The position numbers and the translations under genes were made by a program. Below the pieces are notes generated by a model. That model did not search any database. It worked only from the letters and a program-made list of their open reading frames with translations, and was not told where the DNA came from. Below, one piece after another: positions 46,949-61,117 of a stretch of DNA of 64,000 nt (position 1 is its first letter; each line of letters opens with the position of its first letter). Source of the stretch: Beaufortia kweichowensis (taxonomy: Eukaryota; Chordata; Actinopteri; Cypriniformes; Gastromyzontidae); NCBI GenBank assembly GCA_019155185.1, contig CM032797.1:2943610-3007609 (forward strand), in the 5' to 3' direction.

Positions 46949-49885
46949 CTACTCCCTGTCTCCTCCAGCTATCTCAGTCCCAGCAGCGCCCATCCCCAGT
47001 CAATGGGCATTTCAGTCCAACACTTCTTTTACCTGGAATCCACAGTATTCTCCAGAAACTAAATGCCACACTCTGTCAGCAAAAACAAAAGGGGGCAATA
47101 TCTGAACACCTAGCGTCATGTAGCCCGGCGTTGAGCGCGTCTATATGAATGAATAAACAAACATACGCACGTGTGCGTAGTACCCCTCATGCCACATTCA
47201 TGCATATAGACTCGCTTAACAGGAGGTGGCAGATTTTTAATAAAAAAAACGATTTCACGAGATTATACAGCGCTAAAGAGACTGAGAGAGAGATACGCCA
47301 GCATGTTTTTCAGTGCAGGTGACCTTCTTACCATAGGTGATAGAGGACAGTCACGGTTATGCTGACTGACTAGCTGGCTAGCCCAGTCACACTGTGGTAG
47401 ACGGTTGTTCAGTATTAACCCTGCATCGTTACGTTAGATCTGCAAGCTAAAAAAGGTTCATTTTAGATTTGTACGGCCAAAATTGAATCCAGGTATGCTT
47501 ACCTTTATCAAATCAGCACATTTCACGTTTTACAAAAGGGATTCACGACATTACCAGAGTTGCCAATATTTTTATGGGTTTTTTTTCCGTCCGTTCGTGA
47601 GCTGTAGTTTTTCTTTTCGTGAATAAAAACGCATTAGGCTTAATGCTTTTTTTCTAGTCTTTATACTATATTTCGGAGTCCTCAGACACTAAGTTATAAA
47701 GGAAGAATTTTATATAACGCAGAGGTAAAAACTACCCTCCCAGTCCGATTAAAGAAAAAATTCAGGCCAAATCTTGTATCTGATAAAAAATTTCAGGGTC
47801 AAATATGACCCCAAAAATTGTAATCGCCTTTTAAATTAGTATTTAAAATTGTATTAAAAGAGGCTTGGACCTGCCCCATCAGAGTCAACAAAAAAAACGT
47901 CCAAGCCCCTAAGCTAATCCTTTTCTCTGAAGCCAAACTTGATTGTATAATCCACACAGAAGGAAAAAAATGTACAAACTTTCTTTCGGATATGTTCAGA
48001 GGTGTTAACTTTGAGAATAGCTGTTTGGATTTGTTTGTTCCAATTTCTTCTTTCTATGGAAACATGGAATCTGGTCATTGAGTATGATACTGTACAGTGT
48101 TTGATAACTAAAGCGCATTCATTTTTTTGTGGATGTTTTATCTTTTTGTAACCTTTGTGTAATATTTCTGTTCCCTCATGACTCATATATAACCTTTGGG
48201 TTTGTCCTCTGTGAAGCGAAGGAATGGATGGACGACTGCAGCGCTCTCGCGTCGGCTCCCTTTTGATTGTTGATGCCGTACACACAATGCCTACGCAATG
48301 ACGTAAGGCGCTCGGGCTGTTGTATCTGTTAAGGCACGTGACGTGAGGCGGTCCGCTGTTTTGAAGGGCAGGATGTTCAGTGTTATGCAACAGGTCAGTG
48401 GGTTTGGCTCATCTGAACGGTCACATGCAAAAGATCAAGATGGGGGGCAAGATCGACCCACGACTCTGAATGTGTCCTTATGCACCCAGCACGTGATCCG
48501 CGCTTGCCTGGGGGCGTCTTACGAGTGGCTGTAGTGTGTGCACAACAATCCCAGAGAAGTCACTCGCAGTATAGTGCTGATTTATGCTTAAAATAGAAAC
48601 GCCCCATTGTCCGTCTGCATATGATGGAAAACACCATAACAGTGCAGCCAAGTGAGTCGTACTGGAAGGGGGGCGGACGGGGGCCTGTGCTATTCGCAGC
48701 CCACAGGACGTTGTCATCGGCTATCGTATTTAGCATGACTAAGACGTGCGGAGTGGTCACAAGATAGTACGAGTCATCCGCTAGGTCAGTGAACAACAGA
48801 GAATCTGCGCTTTCTGTTTGCGCAGTGGACAGGGCCGGTCAGTGACATCACTTCCTGTCGAGCCTGAGCTGCCGCGCGCATTTGAGTGCAGCATTGTTAG
48901 GTTTAATCAGAGCACAGATATACGTTTTTGCTGAAGTAGAGAGTCTGTATCTTTGAAAAAAGTACATTGTATTATGTAATGAAGGGTTGTAATTGAATCT
49001 CTTTAAGTATTCTATTAAAAAACTCACTCACTTCTCCATTGCTAACCACATTACTACAAAGAAAAAGACTCTTAGAGCACGCGTTAGCGAAAGGCCTTTC
49101 TAGAGAAGTGCATTATTTCTCTGCAGTTGTGCAGACTTGTGTAGTGAGTCAGTGCTAAGCTGAAACACAGGAATGAAGGTATTTGTCACCAGACGCCAAG
49201 CAAACTGTTAAACTCGCTCTACCACGTTTGATGGTATTACACTGGAGCCAACACTGTGAAAGTCAGCTATACTAAGTTAGCTTATTAGTAATGAGTTCTC
49301 CACCCTCTTGACTCACAGTGACGGGATGCACTGTGCTCCAGAGTATTGTTTTTCTCTTAGTATGCTCGCACCGACCTGTATAAGGTTACAACAACTGCCC
49401 GGGCTTAGATTTCCAAAAGTCATTCCGCCGAGAATACGATGCATCATACAAAACGGTACGGGCAAGGGAGCGCATCCATCTCCAATACGTGTTGCACACA
49501 GCAAGAACAACCAAGGTGCTGAGAAGGCCATGATACCTTAACCTCGATTCCTCGTACCCAAACGTCCGTTGACTTCACATCATCATGCTCCCTCATGACC
49601 ACGAGAGATGAGATTTAGGCTTCGTGTGGGTAAAATCTGTAGCCGAGTCCTTAGCCAGTAGATTCGATCTCAGCCTGTCCCATTTCTTTGTGTTATTTCC
49701 TGTGTATGCATATGTATCTTTCTGCCTTGATTATGAAGAAATATATCTATTTTTTGTAATTGTTCTTCTCGGATGTGCCATAAATCATGTTTTCTTGCAC
49801 ACTGTTAATATTTTGTGGATATTGCTGTTTAAAAATGATGATATCAAAAAGTAGATGAAATAAAGACAAAATGTTACTCTGCATT
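46949..49885 (+). terminator. gng7: gng7 3'UTR, long, with proximal and distal poly(A) signals
   Basis: No further exons. AATAAA occurs at 47152-47157 (about 0.2 kb after the stop) and at 49859-49864 (about 2.9 kb). The composition between them is unusually repeat-poor and moderately GC-rich compared with the neighbouring intergenic DNA, which supports transcription to the distal site. Alternative polyadenylation is an inference. Confidence 0.45.
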
Positions 49886-50224
49886 CATGGGGTTTGTCTG
49901 GTGTGTCATGCATACACAAAATTGTATAGCCAGGATTGGCATAGCACGGGAATTGTATTGTACGAGGTGGCTAATTCGTATGAATTTGTTTTAAGTAAAT
50001 TATAAACAAATGTGTTTAGCAAAAAGTAATAATGAAGCCGCAACCCTAAACATAACCGTCAGTGTTGATAAAAGCAGATCACACAAAAATAAGATCGTTA
50101 TGCAAATTATATACAACGTAAAATACTGTGAAATTGTGTTGGTATAGTTTTGGTGTGTTTGTTTTAACTCACATTTACTTTGTCTTAGTTACTACTATTA
50201 ATAGTAATTTAATATAAATATATT

Positions 50225-50440
50225 TGGTAACATTAAGGTTGTATTTGTTAACATTAGTAAATGCATTAGTGACCAAGAACTAACAATGAACAATGTAGTT
50301 TTTTTTAGCATTTATTTGCAGAATTTGCAGATACGACTTGTATTAGTAAATGCTGAAATTAACATGTACTAAGGTTAATAATCGTTGTGTAGATAAATTG
50401 TTCAGAGATAATGTTAGCAAGTGCATTTACTAATATATTT
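50225..50440. repeat. GTTAACATTAGTAAATGCATT interspersed repeat
   Basis: Contains TTTGTTAACATTAGTAAATG, AGAACTAACAATGAACAATG and AGCATTTATT, then inverted pieces TTAGTAAATGCTGAAATTAAC and TTAGCAAGTGCATTTACTAA. Known in style from many cyprinid loci; an imperfect foldback element. Confidence 0.5.
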
Positions 50441-50540
50441 CTTAAATAAATATATTTATATTTTTACTAATATTAATTTACTAATTAATGATACTAATAA
50501 TATTAACAGTAATTAGCTGAACATTTCTTAAAAATGTCCA

Positions 50541-50541
50541 A

Positions 50542-50581
<40 letters not shown>
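50541..50581 (+). repeat. Compound (AT)n(GT)n microsatellite
   Basis: About 9-10 AT units followed directly by about 10 GT units. Confidence 0.9.
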
Positions 50582-52802
50582 TTTTAATGTAAATGAATAT
50601 CTGAGCAGTGAGGTTTACACTGTAATATTTCGTGTTTCTCTCGAAACTGAAACTATTTCCATTCCGTCACTTTAGGAATGTTATTCACTAGCATTGTACT
50701 TTTGCAAATATTCATGTACTCGGATGTTCATATGCACATGTGTGTGTCTGAAAACCATGTGTGATGCTTTTTTCATAAGTGAAACATGACACCTTACTAT
50801 ACAAGAGTATAGTACACAAGAAATCTGTCTTCCTTTGTTCACCAGATCCTGTAAGTTGTGTTTACGCTTCTCAACTGCACGTTGACCTTTTAGAAAGAAA
50901 GGAGATTAAAAGGGATGAACCAGCGGAAAAAGTGAGAGCGGATCGGTCCGAGTGTCAGTGGCCTTTTAGAAAAAGGCAAGAGTGAATCAGCCAACCAGCA
51001 GCCGGTAGATGGTAAACAACCTGGAGTTGCATGTGAGCGAGTGTGATGGTGTTCTTGTAGTATTCTGCCGTGACATGTGAGTATGCAGGGAGTGTAGTCA
51101 GAGCATGTGTCAATAAATGCTGGGTCGGGCTCTTTTCAGGGGAGGACAACAGACCTCAAGGGTGGTACATTGAGCTAGAAATGTTACATAAGTTTGTGTG
51201 TGCATGCGTTAATAACCACGGGACACAAAAATGTGTTATCTGTGCAGGAGGTTAAATGTGGGGACATTCTTTACTTTCATTTGGACTAACCCTCGGGATC
51301 GGCTGATGTGACTAAACGCCCCTACGGAAAATACGACGAGGGCAGGACAGAACGAAAAAATACTTCTGATCTTTATTTACAAGACGTGCTGCAGGGTGGG
51401 GCAGAAAGAGGGATTGTGGGGCGCAGACACTGTGTTTTCGTGACGAAAAAATGACAGTGACCGCTGTCATCTGCTGATGTTTTGCATGCTCAGGTGTTAG
51501 TTTTGCTCGAGCCCAGTCACTGTCATTACCACGATGTTGCAAAGCAATGTTTCGCGTCTTAAAGGATTAAGCCGGGAGCATGTGCAAGCGCATGCATGTT
51601 TTTATTTGTTTACTACAGCCTGTGCGCTGGAAAAACAGCCTGCTGGATGGAGCAACCATAACAAAGTTTCAGACAGCTAGCAGCCGGTTACATAACTTGC
51701 AAGAAACAACGACTTTAGAAAAACTACAGCAGTGTCGGGATATAATTATCGTGCATAATGTATATTGTAATCGCATTATATGCATGTACAGTATATGCCA
51801 CAATACAGTAAGATGCAAGATAAGGTCCTACTTTGCACAGACCCATGTCTCTGCCAATGTTCAGGATTGTTGCCTGGCAACATCACTCAGACGGGTTGCC
51901 GTGTGCCGATGATTCATACTTTCGTTACGACTAACAGAACACACAGTATGTTTTGGCATAGCTCGATCCGAATACTGTACAAGGATACGGGTACAGTTGT
52001 ACAACGTGACTGCATCATTTCGCTTGGCTTGACCTTCTGGCTGATGTTATCGCGGCAGTAGTTTTGAATGGCTTTGCGTCAGCTAATCGGCCTCAGAACA
52101 CGCTGTTATTGCTCTATCAGTAGATCAAAGCAGACGTTCCCAGCGCCTGTCTGTCCTGCACAAACCAGAGAGGGAGAAAAAAGATTACCATGCTTTCTGT
52201 CATGCCACATTCCATCCTCACCTACGATTTCCTCTGGAAAACACGCTATGAATATTTTGCATTGTGAATCGTGACACTCCCTCCTAAATCCATTTAGTCT
52301 CGTGACAAAAATGCACTTTTGGCTGCTGTCACCGTCCTGCCCTGGTTCCTCAGGAAGAACTACTATCTGCAACATTGCTATGGCTTTTACCAGTCATGCA
52401 TTACTAAGTCATTAGTAGAGGATGGGCATGGCAAGATGTTGGAACAAATGGCTTTGGAATTTAAATTTAGTTACTGTTCTCCTCGAGTTTCCATCGCCTG
52501 TCTTTCTAGTAGACCTTCCCTTGGCTGGCATGTGGGCAAACTATTTTTCTCCTGTGGCAAAACAATACGTTCCATCCTGACTGTTAAACGAACCAAATGC
52601 ATCAACAAGATCCTCCAGTGGGCAAAAATATCAATAAAACAATCACTTTATGGTGGTGCACTGTAGGAAAGAAATATTATGAATGTTTATGAATGAATCT
52701 TTTTGTATTTATGTTGTTTTTCCTAGAAAGCAATTAGATAAACTGGAGTGCAAATGAAGACTTTTGGATAACACATTAGTCTCCATGACAGTAAACAATA
52801 TT

Positions 52803-53254
52803 GGGCAATTTCATGCAAATATCAACCTTAGTATGAAAACATTTTTTTATTTTATTTTTAAGGTTTTAATCATACTGAGCTCAGATGTTAATATTTGGTG
52901 GTTTTAATACCCATGTGAGGTCTCTCTCAAAAGTTTTTAAAGCATCATAGTCAAGTAAAGTGCTGTTTTCAGAATCGTCACATTCATAACAGACCATGTT
53001 CTTCATAAATGAACACACAAAAGTTCTTTGTAGAGTCATCTCTTCTCCATTTGTTGGGTTTTGCTATTGCTTCTGGGTTGTGCATTTTAATTCACGGAAA
53101 TCCTACAAAGTATGTTTGCAATCAGATGTGTTGTTTTTGTCACATTTTGTCAATTCACATCGTCACATTTTGTCACATGTATAATAAATACATTCTCTGA
53201 GAATTTACATTTCAAGTTTTCTCTGAAAACGTCACGTTCATAATTCTGCAATTT
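52803..53254 (+). mobile_element. GGCAATTCCA-ended non-autonomous element, copy D
   Basis: Start GGCAATTTCATGCAAATATC, end CGTTCATAATTCTGCAATTT (decayed TIR). Shared landmarks: GAGCTCAGATGTTAATATTT, ACCCATGTGAGGTCTCTCTC, TCATCTCTTCTCCATTTGTT, AATTCACGGAAATCCTAC. Confidence 0.75.
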
Positions 53255-56200
53255 ACTAAATGCACAAGCAAGACTTTCCTGATCCTGTTTACCATTATTC
53301 ATCAAACACATAGTCCCGCCCCAAACTAACATGTTGATCACCTGAGAAGAAAATCTCCTCACGAGTAACATTAATCACGTCCAAAATGTGTTTAGATCTC
53401 CCGATATGCAAAGGTTTGCAGTTTACAGACAAACGTTTCTCTTTAAATTCATCTGAGACCACATTTTACAGCGCCATACACTTAATGTATGTGGCCAGTT
53501 GTAGAGCAAACTCATTGCGCACATTTTAGGAGAAACATAATGAAAAGCAACATATGGCTCAGAAGTCCATTAGGTCTTATTAGGAGTTCTAAAAGAGCAA
53601 TTTCTGAAAAAGAAATATTTCCTCTGGGCTTTGCGAACCTTGTTAGAGGTGACCTTATGCTAATAAAGACAAACATTAAATTGTTAGACTGTGCCGGCAC
53701 CTTTGTTTCCTGCACACGGATGCTTACATAAACATCTTCTATAAATCTTTACATTATAGATCAGGTGGACTACAGACAATGAGGTCATTCCCCCCGTTGA
53801 CACTGATGACACGCTTACTGTCATCTCATCCGATAATCGACTTTTATCAAAAGGGCAGTTTCATAATCTATGTATATAAGATATGTTTAAAAAAGGAAAC
53901 ATGTTAGCCTCAATATCCATGAACTGCCTTACATGGTAAGGTCCTAGCTTTACAACACATCCTGAAACAGGTACAATGCTGAGATAAAGTATGCCCATCA
54001 TTCTTAATGTAGTTAATTATTTACATAGACGGTAGAATACCAGGAAGTTTCTGTTAGGATGAAAGCCATATATGGGGAACAGTTAGTAATTCACTAAAAC
54101 ATGTAACGGCATGTGCCTTGAAACTAGTTTTGTCATCCGCAGCGATGGAATGCATGAAGAATTATAAGAATGCACAAGCCTGTACGCCAACTATTAATGA
54201 ATTAAAATTGCATGCACTTGAATGCCTGTTTTTTAATTTTGTTGTGTCTTTTGTACTGGTGGAGACCAGGGTGACATTTTATTTGTGTTACTGATTGACA
54301 TTGTTGGACTGGGGGTGTAGGCCAGTATGATGAATTGAAGAGATGCTCTATAGTGGGGCAAAGACCAACCTGATCTCACCGGAAATTGTTACTACTGTAT
54401 TTTATGAGGTGGTAAATCATAAAAAAAACATGATTGTAATAAAAAACATCCCTAAATCTTCATCAGATGTGCATACACATTTAAACAAGAATATACGAAC
54501 TCATACAAATGAATCACCTTGTAAAATAGTTACGTTGCCATGAGACTTTGAAATGAAAGTGTTACCTTACTTTTATTACCGAAGGACCCCAAGTGCATAT
54601 TTTAGATGTCCATCTTACAAAACATACCTGATTCATCTCATCAGTTTGTTAAATGTTTCACGAATGCTCTCTGACACATCTGTTGAAGGACTATTGGTTC
54701 CAAAACCCACAAACATTCACTCGATTCTTTAATGAATTGCCGATTTTACAGCGTTTTAGTTTGAAAATGTGTTTATTGTTTATAAATGCCTCTAGTGAGA
54801 TTGTTTTTAAAACATCCACTTCTCTCCACCACGTTTTATTTATTTTAACATTGTACAAAAATGCTATAAAATGTTTATATAGGCCGGTGTGTAGTTTGTT
54901 TACAACAAAAGTGGAATGTGTTCATCACATGCATTAAGCCGCCTTCAACTGTTTGTAAATAAAACAATTATCTGCAGCTCTCCTAAGATTAGCATTACCT
55001 GCATGCAGAAAAACGGGCACACCTTGGAAGAGCAAGCCGAATAACGAACAATTAAACAGGCTTTAGATATCTATTAGGAGTTGATTAAATATAGACATCT
55101 AAAATCAGACAATTAGGCAATTACCATGGTCAAAGTCATTTAACACATGACACAAACTGTGCCCAGACCTCTGGAAGCGATAGGACTCGTGACTAGTTAC
55201 AAATCATGCAGTTAACTGCTTATTCTGTACAGGGTGTAATGTCTGTACTGTACGCTGACCGCCCACAGTGACCTGTGGACTGAGGAATGCTTGGAATGCA
55301 ACTCGTGCCGCATGTCACTGGCAACGTGGTGTGGAATTTGAACCGTTTTCCTCTTTCCTGCTCGTTTCGGAAAAAGAACAAATGCTTCATTTTCACACGA
55401 CAGAGAATTTTTTCCATTGTTATAAAGATTGTCTGCTTGCTTAAACAAGCTTGGACGTGGCTTGTGTTCGTTTCGCTAATATGTATTTACTGTGAATTTG
55501 AGCTCTCAGTAACACTGGATGTTTGCAGCCCCACGCTGAGCCGGTTTCAGTCCCCCTCCAGCCGTCTGTATTCAGGATTAACCTCGAGAAGAGCAACTTC
55601 CCTCTTTCCGTGCATTGTCACGGGTTATCTGGAAGCCTCAGCATGCTCAGCCCACTTCCTGCTAGCTCGCCAATCAATCAATGACGCAATATCTGTGACA
55701 TTTACTGGGAAAGTGGACGATTCTGTACTTGTACTTTTTTCAGTCGATGCATTGAGACGCATGTTTAACGTGAAATAATAATGCTTGCATGTGCACCGTG
55801 TACCTGGCACAAAAACAAAGCTTACAAAAATAGCTGTGAGGTGTGATTGCAAAAATCGCAGATAATGCAAGGAGTGGTGAATTATTAAATTCATTATTCT
55901 GTTGTATGACCGTACACAACAAAGTGACTAAGCAGCTCAGATGAAGAGTAAACAACTGTGTAACGTGGCCGTGTCTTTAGCTGTAATCCTGCAAGACTTC
56001 AGACCAGGGAACACTATGTCCATAGTGAAATAACATAACGCTCGATCATAGTTTTTCATATCGTCTCCAGGCATCTTTACAGAGAGCATTTTGTGTTGTG
56101 TTATGTCAGAGGTTATGACAAAAGTCGGTGTGTTTATTTTTTAGCTTAGTAACGTGACAACTACATTTAAATCTGCCTCTAATGCATATTTATTCACTTA

Positions 56201-56504
56201 TGCTTTAATTATTGTTTTCTATCCAACCTGAGCTTAGGAATACATCATTTACAAGGTGGCCAATTCGTATGAAATCATAGACTGTGACTTGTACAAGCAA
56301 TTGTAAGTAAAAAAAAATAAAGAAAACAAAAAAATGTGATAAAGTTTAAGAAGCCTAACACAAAAACTTACTTGGTACTTACTAAGCAACAAGTGGGTAA
56401 TATTAATTCTTAGAAATGGTTTCACATCCGTGTGTGGAATGATCATCAACTACATAACTCGTGTTATGGCAGAATATGACTACATCTGTAATACATTAAC
56501 ACAT

Positions 56505-56632
56505 TTGGCGGATGTTTGTATCCGAAGCAACTAAATGACATTATAAACTTAATCAGAAAACATATTCCTTGGAAATCGAACCCATGACCTTGGTTTTGTT
56601 TACAATGTGCTCTACAGCTACAAGGAAGCTGA
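56505..56632 (-). mobile_element. Degenerate tRNA-derived SINE
   Basis: TTGGCGGATGTTTGTATCCG-type head, AAATCGAACCCATGACCTTG, and GTGCTCTACAGCTACAAGG. The complement carries the tRNA-like A and B boxes in the expected order. Confidence 0.6.
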
Positions 56633-59547
56633 TATATCAATAATGGAGAAAGTATTTCATAGTTCTGGAACTATTTGGCAGAAGTACCTGCTTTGCACCA
56701 CTAACGTCTCTGTTCCAGTAATATAAAGCACTGCAATTTTTTGTAGGTACATCCTCACGAGTTGTTTTGAATGCTTATGTCGCTTTAGACGGTGCAAATG
56801 CAACCAGGAAAATGGGCCGAGGGAAACTTTTTATGCATAGTGGGTCTAATAATGCATACATAAAACAGACACATTCACGCAAAGTTAACATTGTTATTAC
56901 CCAATTTGTCTCTTGAGTGCAGAAACCACCTGCATAGTCAGACAATGAGTTAGTCTGCCAGACATTCGAAAGCTAGATGAGGCCGCTGAAGGGTTTGTTA
57001 AGCCACTGGGATGACTGCATGATTAGAGCTGGAACCGTTAAGGATCACGCTGTCTCCCGGACACTCGTATACACACACGGACGACTGGCAGACAGCCTCC
57101 TGTGAACATCGGCCTCAAAATATCTTTCTAACACATTATGGGCTCGGTGACTAAAGTTTTCGCTGTAAGTCACATAGCAACAGTGGAATACATTTTTTTG
57201 GAGTTGGGTCATGATGATCGTCTCAGTCAAAAACAACTATCACAAATGGGATCTCTTTAACGTCTCAATTTTCTCCTAGACAGCAATTAGATTTAATGAA
57301 GCATCACGTTTCCTACGTGTCTCCTTTCTTCAACATCTCGAACCAGGTTCAGATTTGCAAACATACCAATGATTTGACAAGAAACTTGAAGAGAACTGCA
57401 TTATCTCAAGATCAGTCTTATACTCTGGTTGAACTGTATTTAGTATCCTTTATTGAGGAACTGCTCGTACTCGCATCAAACTATCCAAAAACACTGTAAA
57501 CATGACTCTACCCTGCCTTTTAACATTGATGAAATAGTAAAAGACTGAGTCATCAGATTTAACCATTTGATTATGCTCTTTATTTACAGTCTATTATATG
57601 ATGAGGTATGTTTGTATTGTCCGTCCCGTGTTTTTATGCTTTGTTTATTAGTCTGTTTTTTAGTATTGACCCTCGCACTTCCAGTCGGTTTAAAAATGAT
57701 TCAGAGCAACTCAACAGCAGGAAGTTAAAGTTAAGCCGCCCTCTTGTTTCATCTAGCAAGCGCTGTTAAAATGACCTGCACACAACTGACCCGAGAAGAT
57801 CTGATGACCTTTGACCTCGGTACCTAAAGAAAACAAGGAAGAAAAATAAAAAACAGGGTTCTTCCATGGTATTGCTTTGAAGCACCTTTTTAAGAGTATG
57901 AAAAATGAGAAAAGATTACAAAGATTACAGCAGAATAATCTTGACTTACAACTACTATATATTTTGCAATAATTACTGTATTTTTAAATACAATAAAAAA
58001 AGGTTTTAAAAGGTGGACAGTGCCTGAGACAATATTACAGGTTCACAAATATCCCAGAATATTACAATGGCTTCCATTGTAAGTTTATTACACTAAATGT
58101 GTTTTCTGTTGTTTGTACAAACCAATAGACAAGTCTAAATGATTTCATTTTTTAATCAACTACAGTATAACCTGAATATTTCATTAAAATCCTGAGATGT
58201 TTCATTACATAATTTGAGTAATAAACAGACAACAATATATTGATTTATCCTAAAGCAAACAGATTGTCAGCCATTTATATTTAATCTTTTCTTGGAAAAG
58301 AAACGTCATTACAACTTCTGAAAATGAACAGCTTTGTTTTACTATAAAACACAATTTTTTAATGTTATTGCAAATCATTGCAATACTGTGATATGTACAT
58401 TTGTATATTTCAATCATTTCAATATACTGTGCAGCCCTACAGAAAAGAATATTAAAGTCTGACAGTTGGTATGAGGGTTAAAAACTTTAATGGCATTTTT
58501 TAGTATCTGTATTTTACACAGTTAAAATGTGTATAAGTAAATCTGTCTGTCCTTCTCTCTCCCCTTTTGGCTGTGACCCTGAGCCCTAGAAAGATATCAG
58601 GTTTGGCATTAGCAGTCGTCACTGCTGATTGCTCCAGACTGATTGATTTCTGCAGAGGAAACAGGAGCCTAATAACGACTTTCACATATGAGCACATAGA
58701 AATGTTCAGGTGACTGATTTATTTCAGACAACATTAAAATCAGATCTGCTCATTAGTAGAAGTGGCAAGACGACTTAAAATGAGAAACGAGTCACAATAA
58801 CAAAAAGAAGAGGTTTGTTTTTACAAAACAAAGATCAACAACATTTACTACAAGCTATATAAACATTCCTATTGCTAATTAAGTTATTGTAAACCGGACG
58901 TTTCCCCTCGTCATCGGATTTATTGCTGCACGTGTTTGCATGTGGCTTTATCTCGGTGCTGTTCGTGCAGTCAGATTACACACGCAGGGCTGCTGGTGCA
59001 TGCATGACTCTGTCAGACACTTCTGCTAATACTTCTGCTAATCGTTCCCTCGCTCCCTTAAAACTTCAGCTTAATAGATGAATGAATCTGCGTTACCAGA
59101 CAGATATGGTGTCAGATCATCCTGAGTCAGAAACTAAAATTTATAGTAGAGGAACCTCTAAGTTGTCTTATCAGAGACTGCCTTGCACTCATAGAGAAGT
59201 AATCGTCATAAAGCATAACACGATAAGACCTTTCTGCTTGTACACACAATACAGACAATAATTAACCTATGCCACGGGAATACAGTATACAGTACTGCGT
59301 TATATGAAAGATGCTTGCATGGAGTGTGTGGCTTTGCTGTTATATTTTTATTCTTCCGTATTTGTCGACCAGTATTCTAGTGTCGTAAAAGGAAACATGA
59401 TGTGGTGACAGCAGGAAATGTGGGTTGTAAAGACAAGTCTCTGCCAAACACAGGGTCCTGTTGCGTCAAGGGCAAAGGTGGGTGGATGCAGCATTAGGAT
59501 TTTATTCTGAGTGTGCAAATATACAGACGTGGTTAATGATAGCGTGA

Positions 59548-60025
59548 GTGATTTCAACTTTATGGACGTGATATTTTCATCTTGAAATATAAATTCTCAC
59601 AGAATGTAATTATTACCAATATATTGAACCATCTGTTTGTAATTTAGTCCAGTCATCCGTCAATACACAGGATATCTGTTTTAAAAAGTGGAAATATACA
59701 TGCGTTATGGATGTGACGATAAAGAACACATTTTTGAGAGGAAACATACTTTGTAGGTTTTCTGTGAATTGAAATGCAGAAACCAGAAGCAATATTACCC
59801 AACGAATGAAGAAGAGATGACTCTTCAAAGAAAAGAAAATAGTTATTTTATTTTAATTTTCATGTTAAAGATATGAACTGTTATGCTTTAAACATAAAAA
59901 ATGCCTTAAAAACTTTTGAGAGAGACCTCCACCAAATATGGACATCCGAGCTATCAGTATGATGAAAACCTTTGGTAAAAACTTTATATTTTCATGTTAA
60001 GATTGACATTTGCATGGAATTGCCC
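59548..60025 (-). mobile_element. GGCAATTCCA-ended non-autonomous element, copy E (inverted)
   Basis: Right end TTTGCATGGAATTGCCC is intact; left end TGATTTCAACTTTATGGACG is decayed. Landmarks: GTTATGGATGTGACGAT, ATTACCCAACGAATG, GATGACTCTTCAAAG, GAGAGAGACCTCCACC and ATTTGGACATCCGAGC-like. Same orientation as copy B. Confidence 0.75.
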
Positions 60026-60912
60026 ATATATAATCTCGTGAACCCTACCACAAATAATCCTTTTGAGCTACATTATTAATGGTATATTTTGCTGAGGACC
60101 TCAGTAGGTTCATTAAGTTCTCGTTGGACAACAAAGCCTAACAGTGCCCAATCTTCTGCTTGAGGCTATTTAAGATCTGAATAATATAAACAGATTTGAG
60201 CATGCAGACAAAAACTGCTTGAAGTTACTCACAAATGCTTCATTTCTGTATCATGTGACTAATCTGTTTGCTGTCCCACAAAAGTGGTGTCCATAATGGA
60301 CACATTGATGAGAGGGTCTTTATTTGTTGACCTTTGACTTTAGCACATGAGTCCATTGATGTGTCAGAAGTAGCGGGTTGACCAAGCTGCATGTGACCGT
60401 AACAAATTCACGCTAGGTCAATAACATGGGCAACCATGACCTCAGTGACGGACTCGTGGCACAATTAAATGTGTTTTGGTGTTGATCTAAAAAAGAGAAC
60501 GAATCCAAGAGAAAAATCACAGATGAGATTTCTTTATTATCTACTGTGAATATCATATCAAATAGCAGATCGAATGAACATTTTTTCCCCAAAAGAGAGC
60601 CAGAAAACTCAGAAATGCCTCCATTGGTGTTTCACAAGAGATTTCAACAATGTCACCAACTCAGATTTGTCAAGTCTGCACATAAAAAGTCAGTATTATT
60701 GAAGATTTCAATATGAATTTAAACATTTCTCATCTCTATCTTGTATTTCTCCTAAACAATTTCAGAGGAAAGATCAAGTTGCTACATAAATGAAACACAA
60801 ATCAGAACATCAAATCCGCTATAAGATCAACATCCGAGAGGTAAAATGTCCTCCTAGGAAATCATGCAGAAATCTGGAGAGATCAGTTTATTTTTTGCAC
60901 AAAAACCAGAAA

Positions 60913-61117
60913 AATAAAGGTGCTTCACAGCGTTGCCACAGAAGAACCGCACAAGAACACTTCTTTCTAGTCTAAAGTTTATAATTTATAGTCTAAAGAC
61001 CCTTCTTCCACTACGAAGAACCTTTGGGGAAACAGACGGTTCTTTGAATGTTACAGGTTCTTTATGGAATCATTTAACAAAATATTTTTTCTTTGGCATC
61101 GTGAAGCATCTTTATTA
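60913..61117. mobile_element. Foldback MITE (GGTTCTT family), copy 2
   Basis: Left arm AAAGGTGCTTCACAGCGTTGC and CACAGAAGAACC; right arm GGTTCTTTATGG, then CTTTGGCATCGTGAAGCATC and TTTATT. The arms are complementary and the centre has ACTACGAAGAACCTTTGGGG. About 205 bp; a fragment of the same family is at 16170-16320 and a shorter one at about 57855-57900. Confidence 0.7.

Noticed and set aside
46855..47148. 97-codon frame over gng7 exon 2
   Set aside because: Out-of-frame reading of the true gng7 exon and 3'UTR.
47914..48390. 158-codon open frame on the minus strand
   Set aside because: Lies antisense within the inferred gng7 3'UTR; composition and product are featureless.
55287..55778. 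163-codon open frame on the plus strand
   Set aside because: Cys/Leu/Ser-rich product without a domain, splice framework, promoter or poly(A) signal; overlaps other open frames on the opposite strand in the same intergenic DNA.
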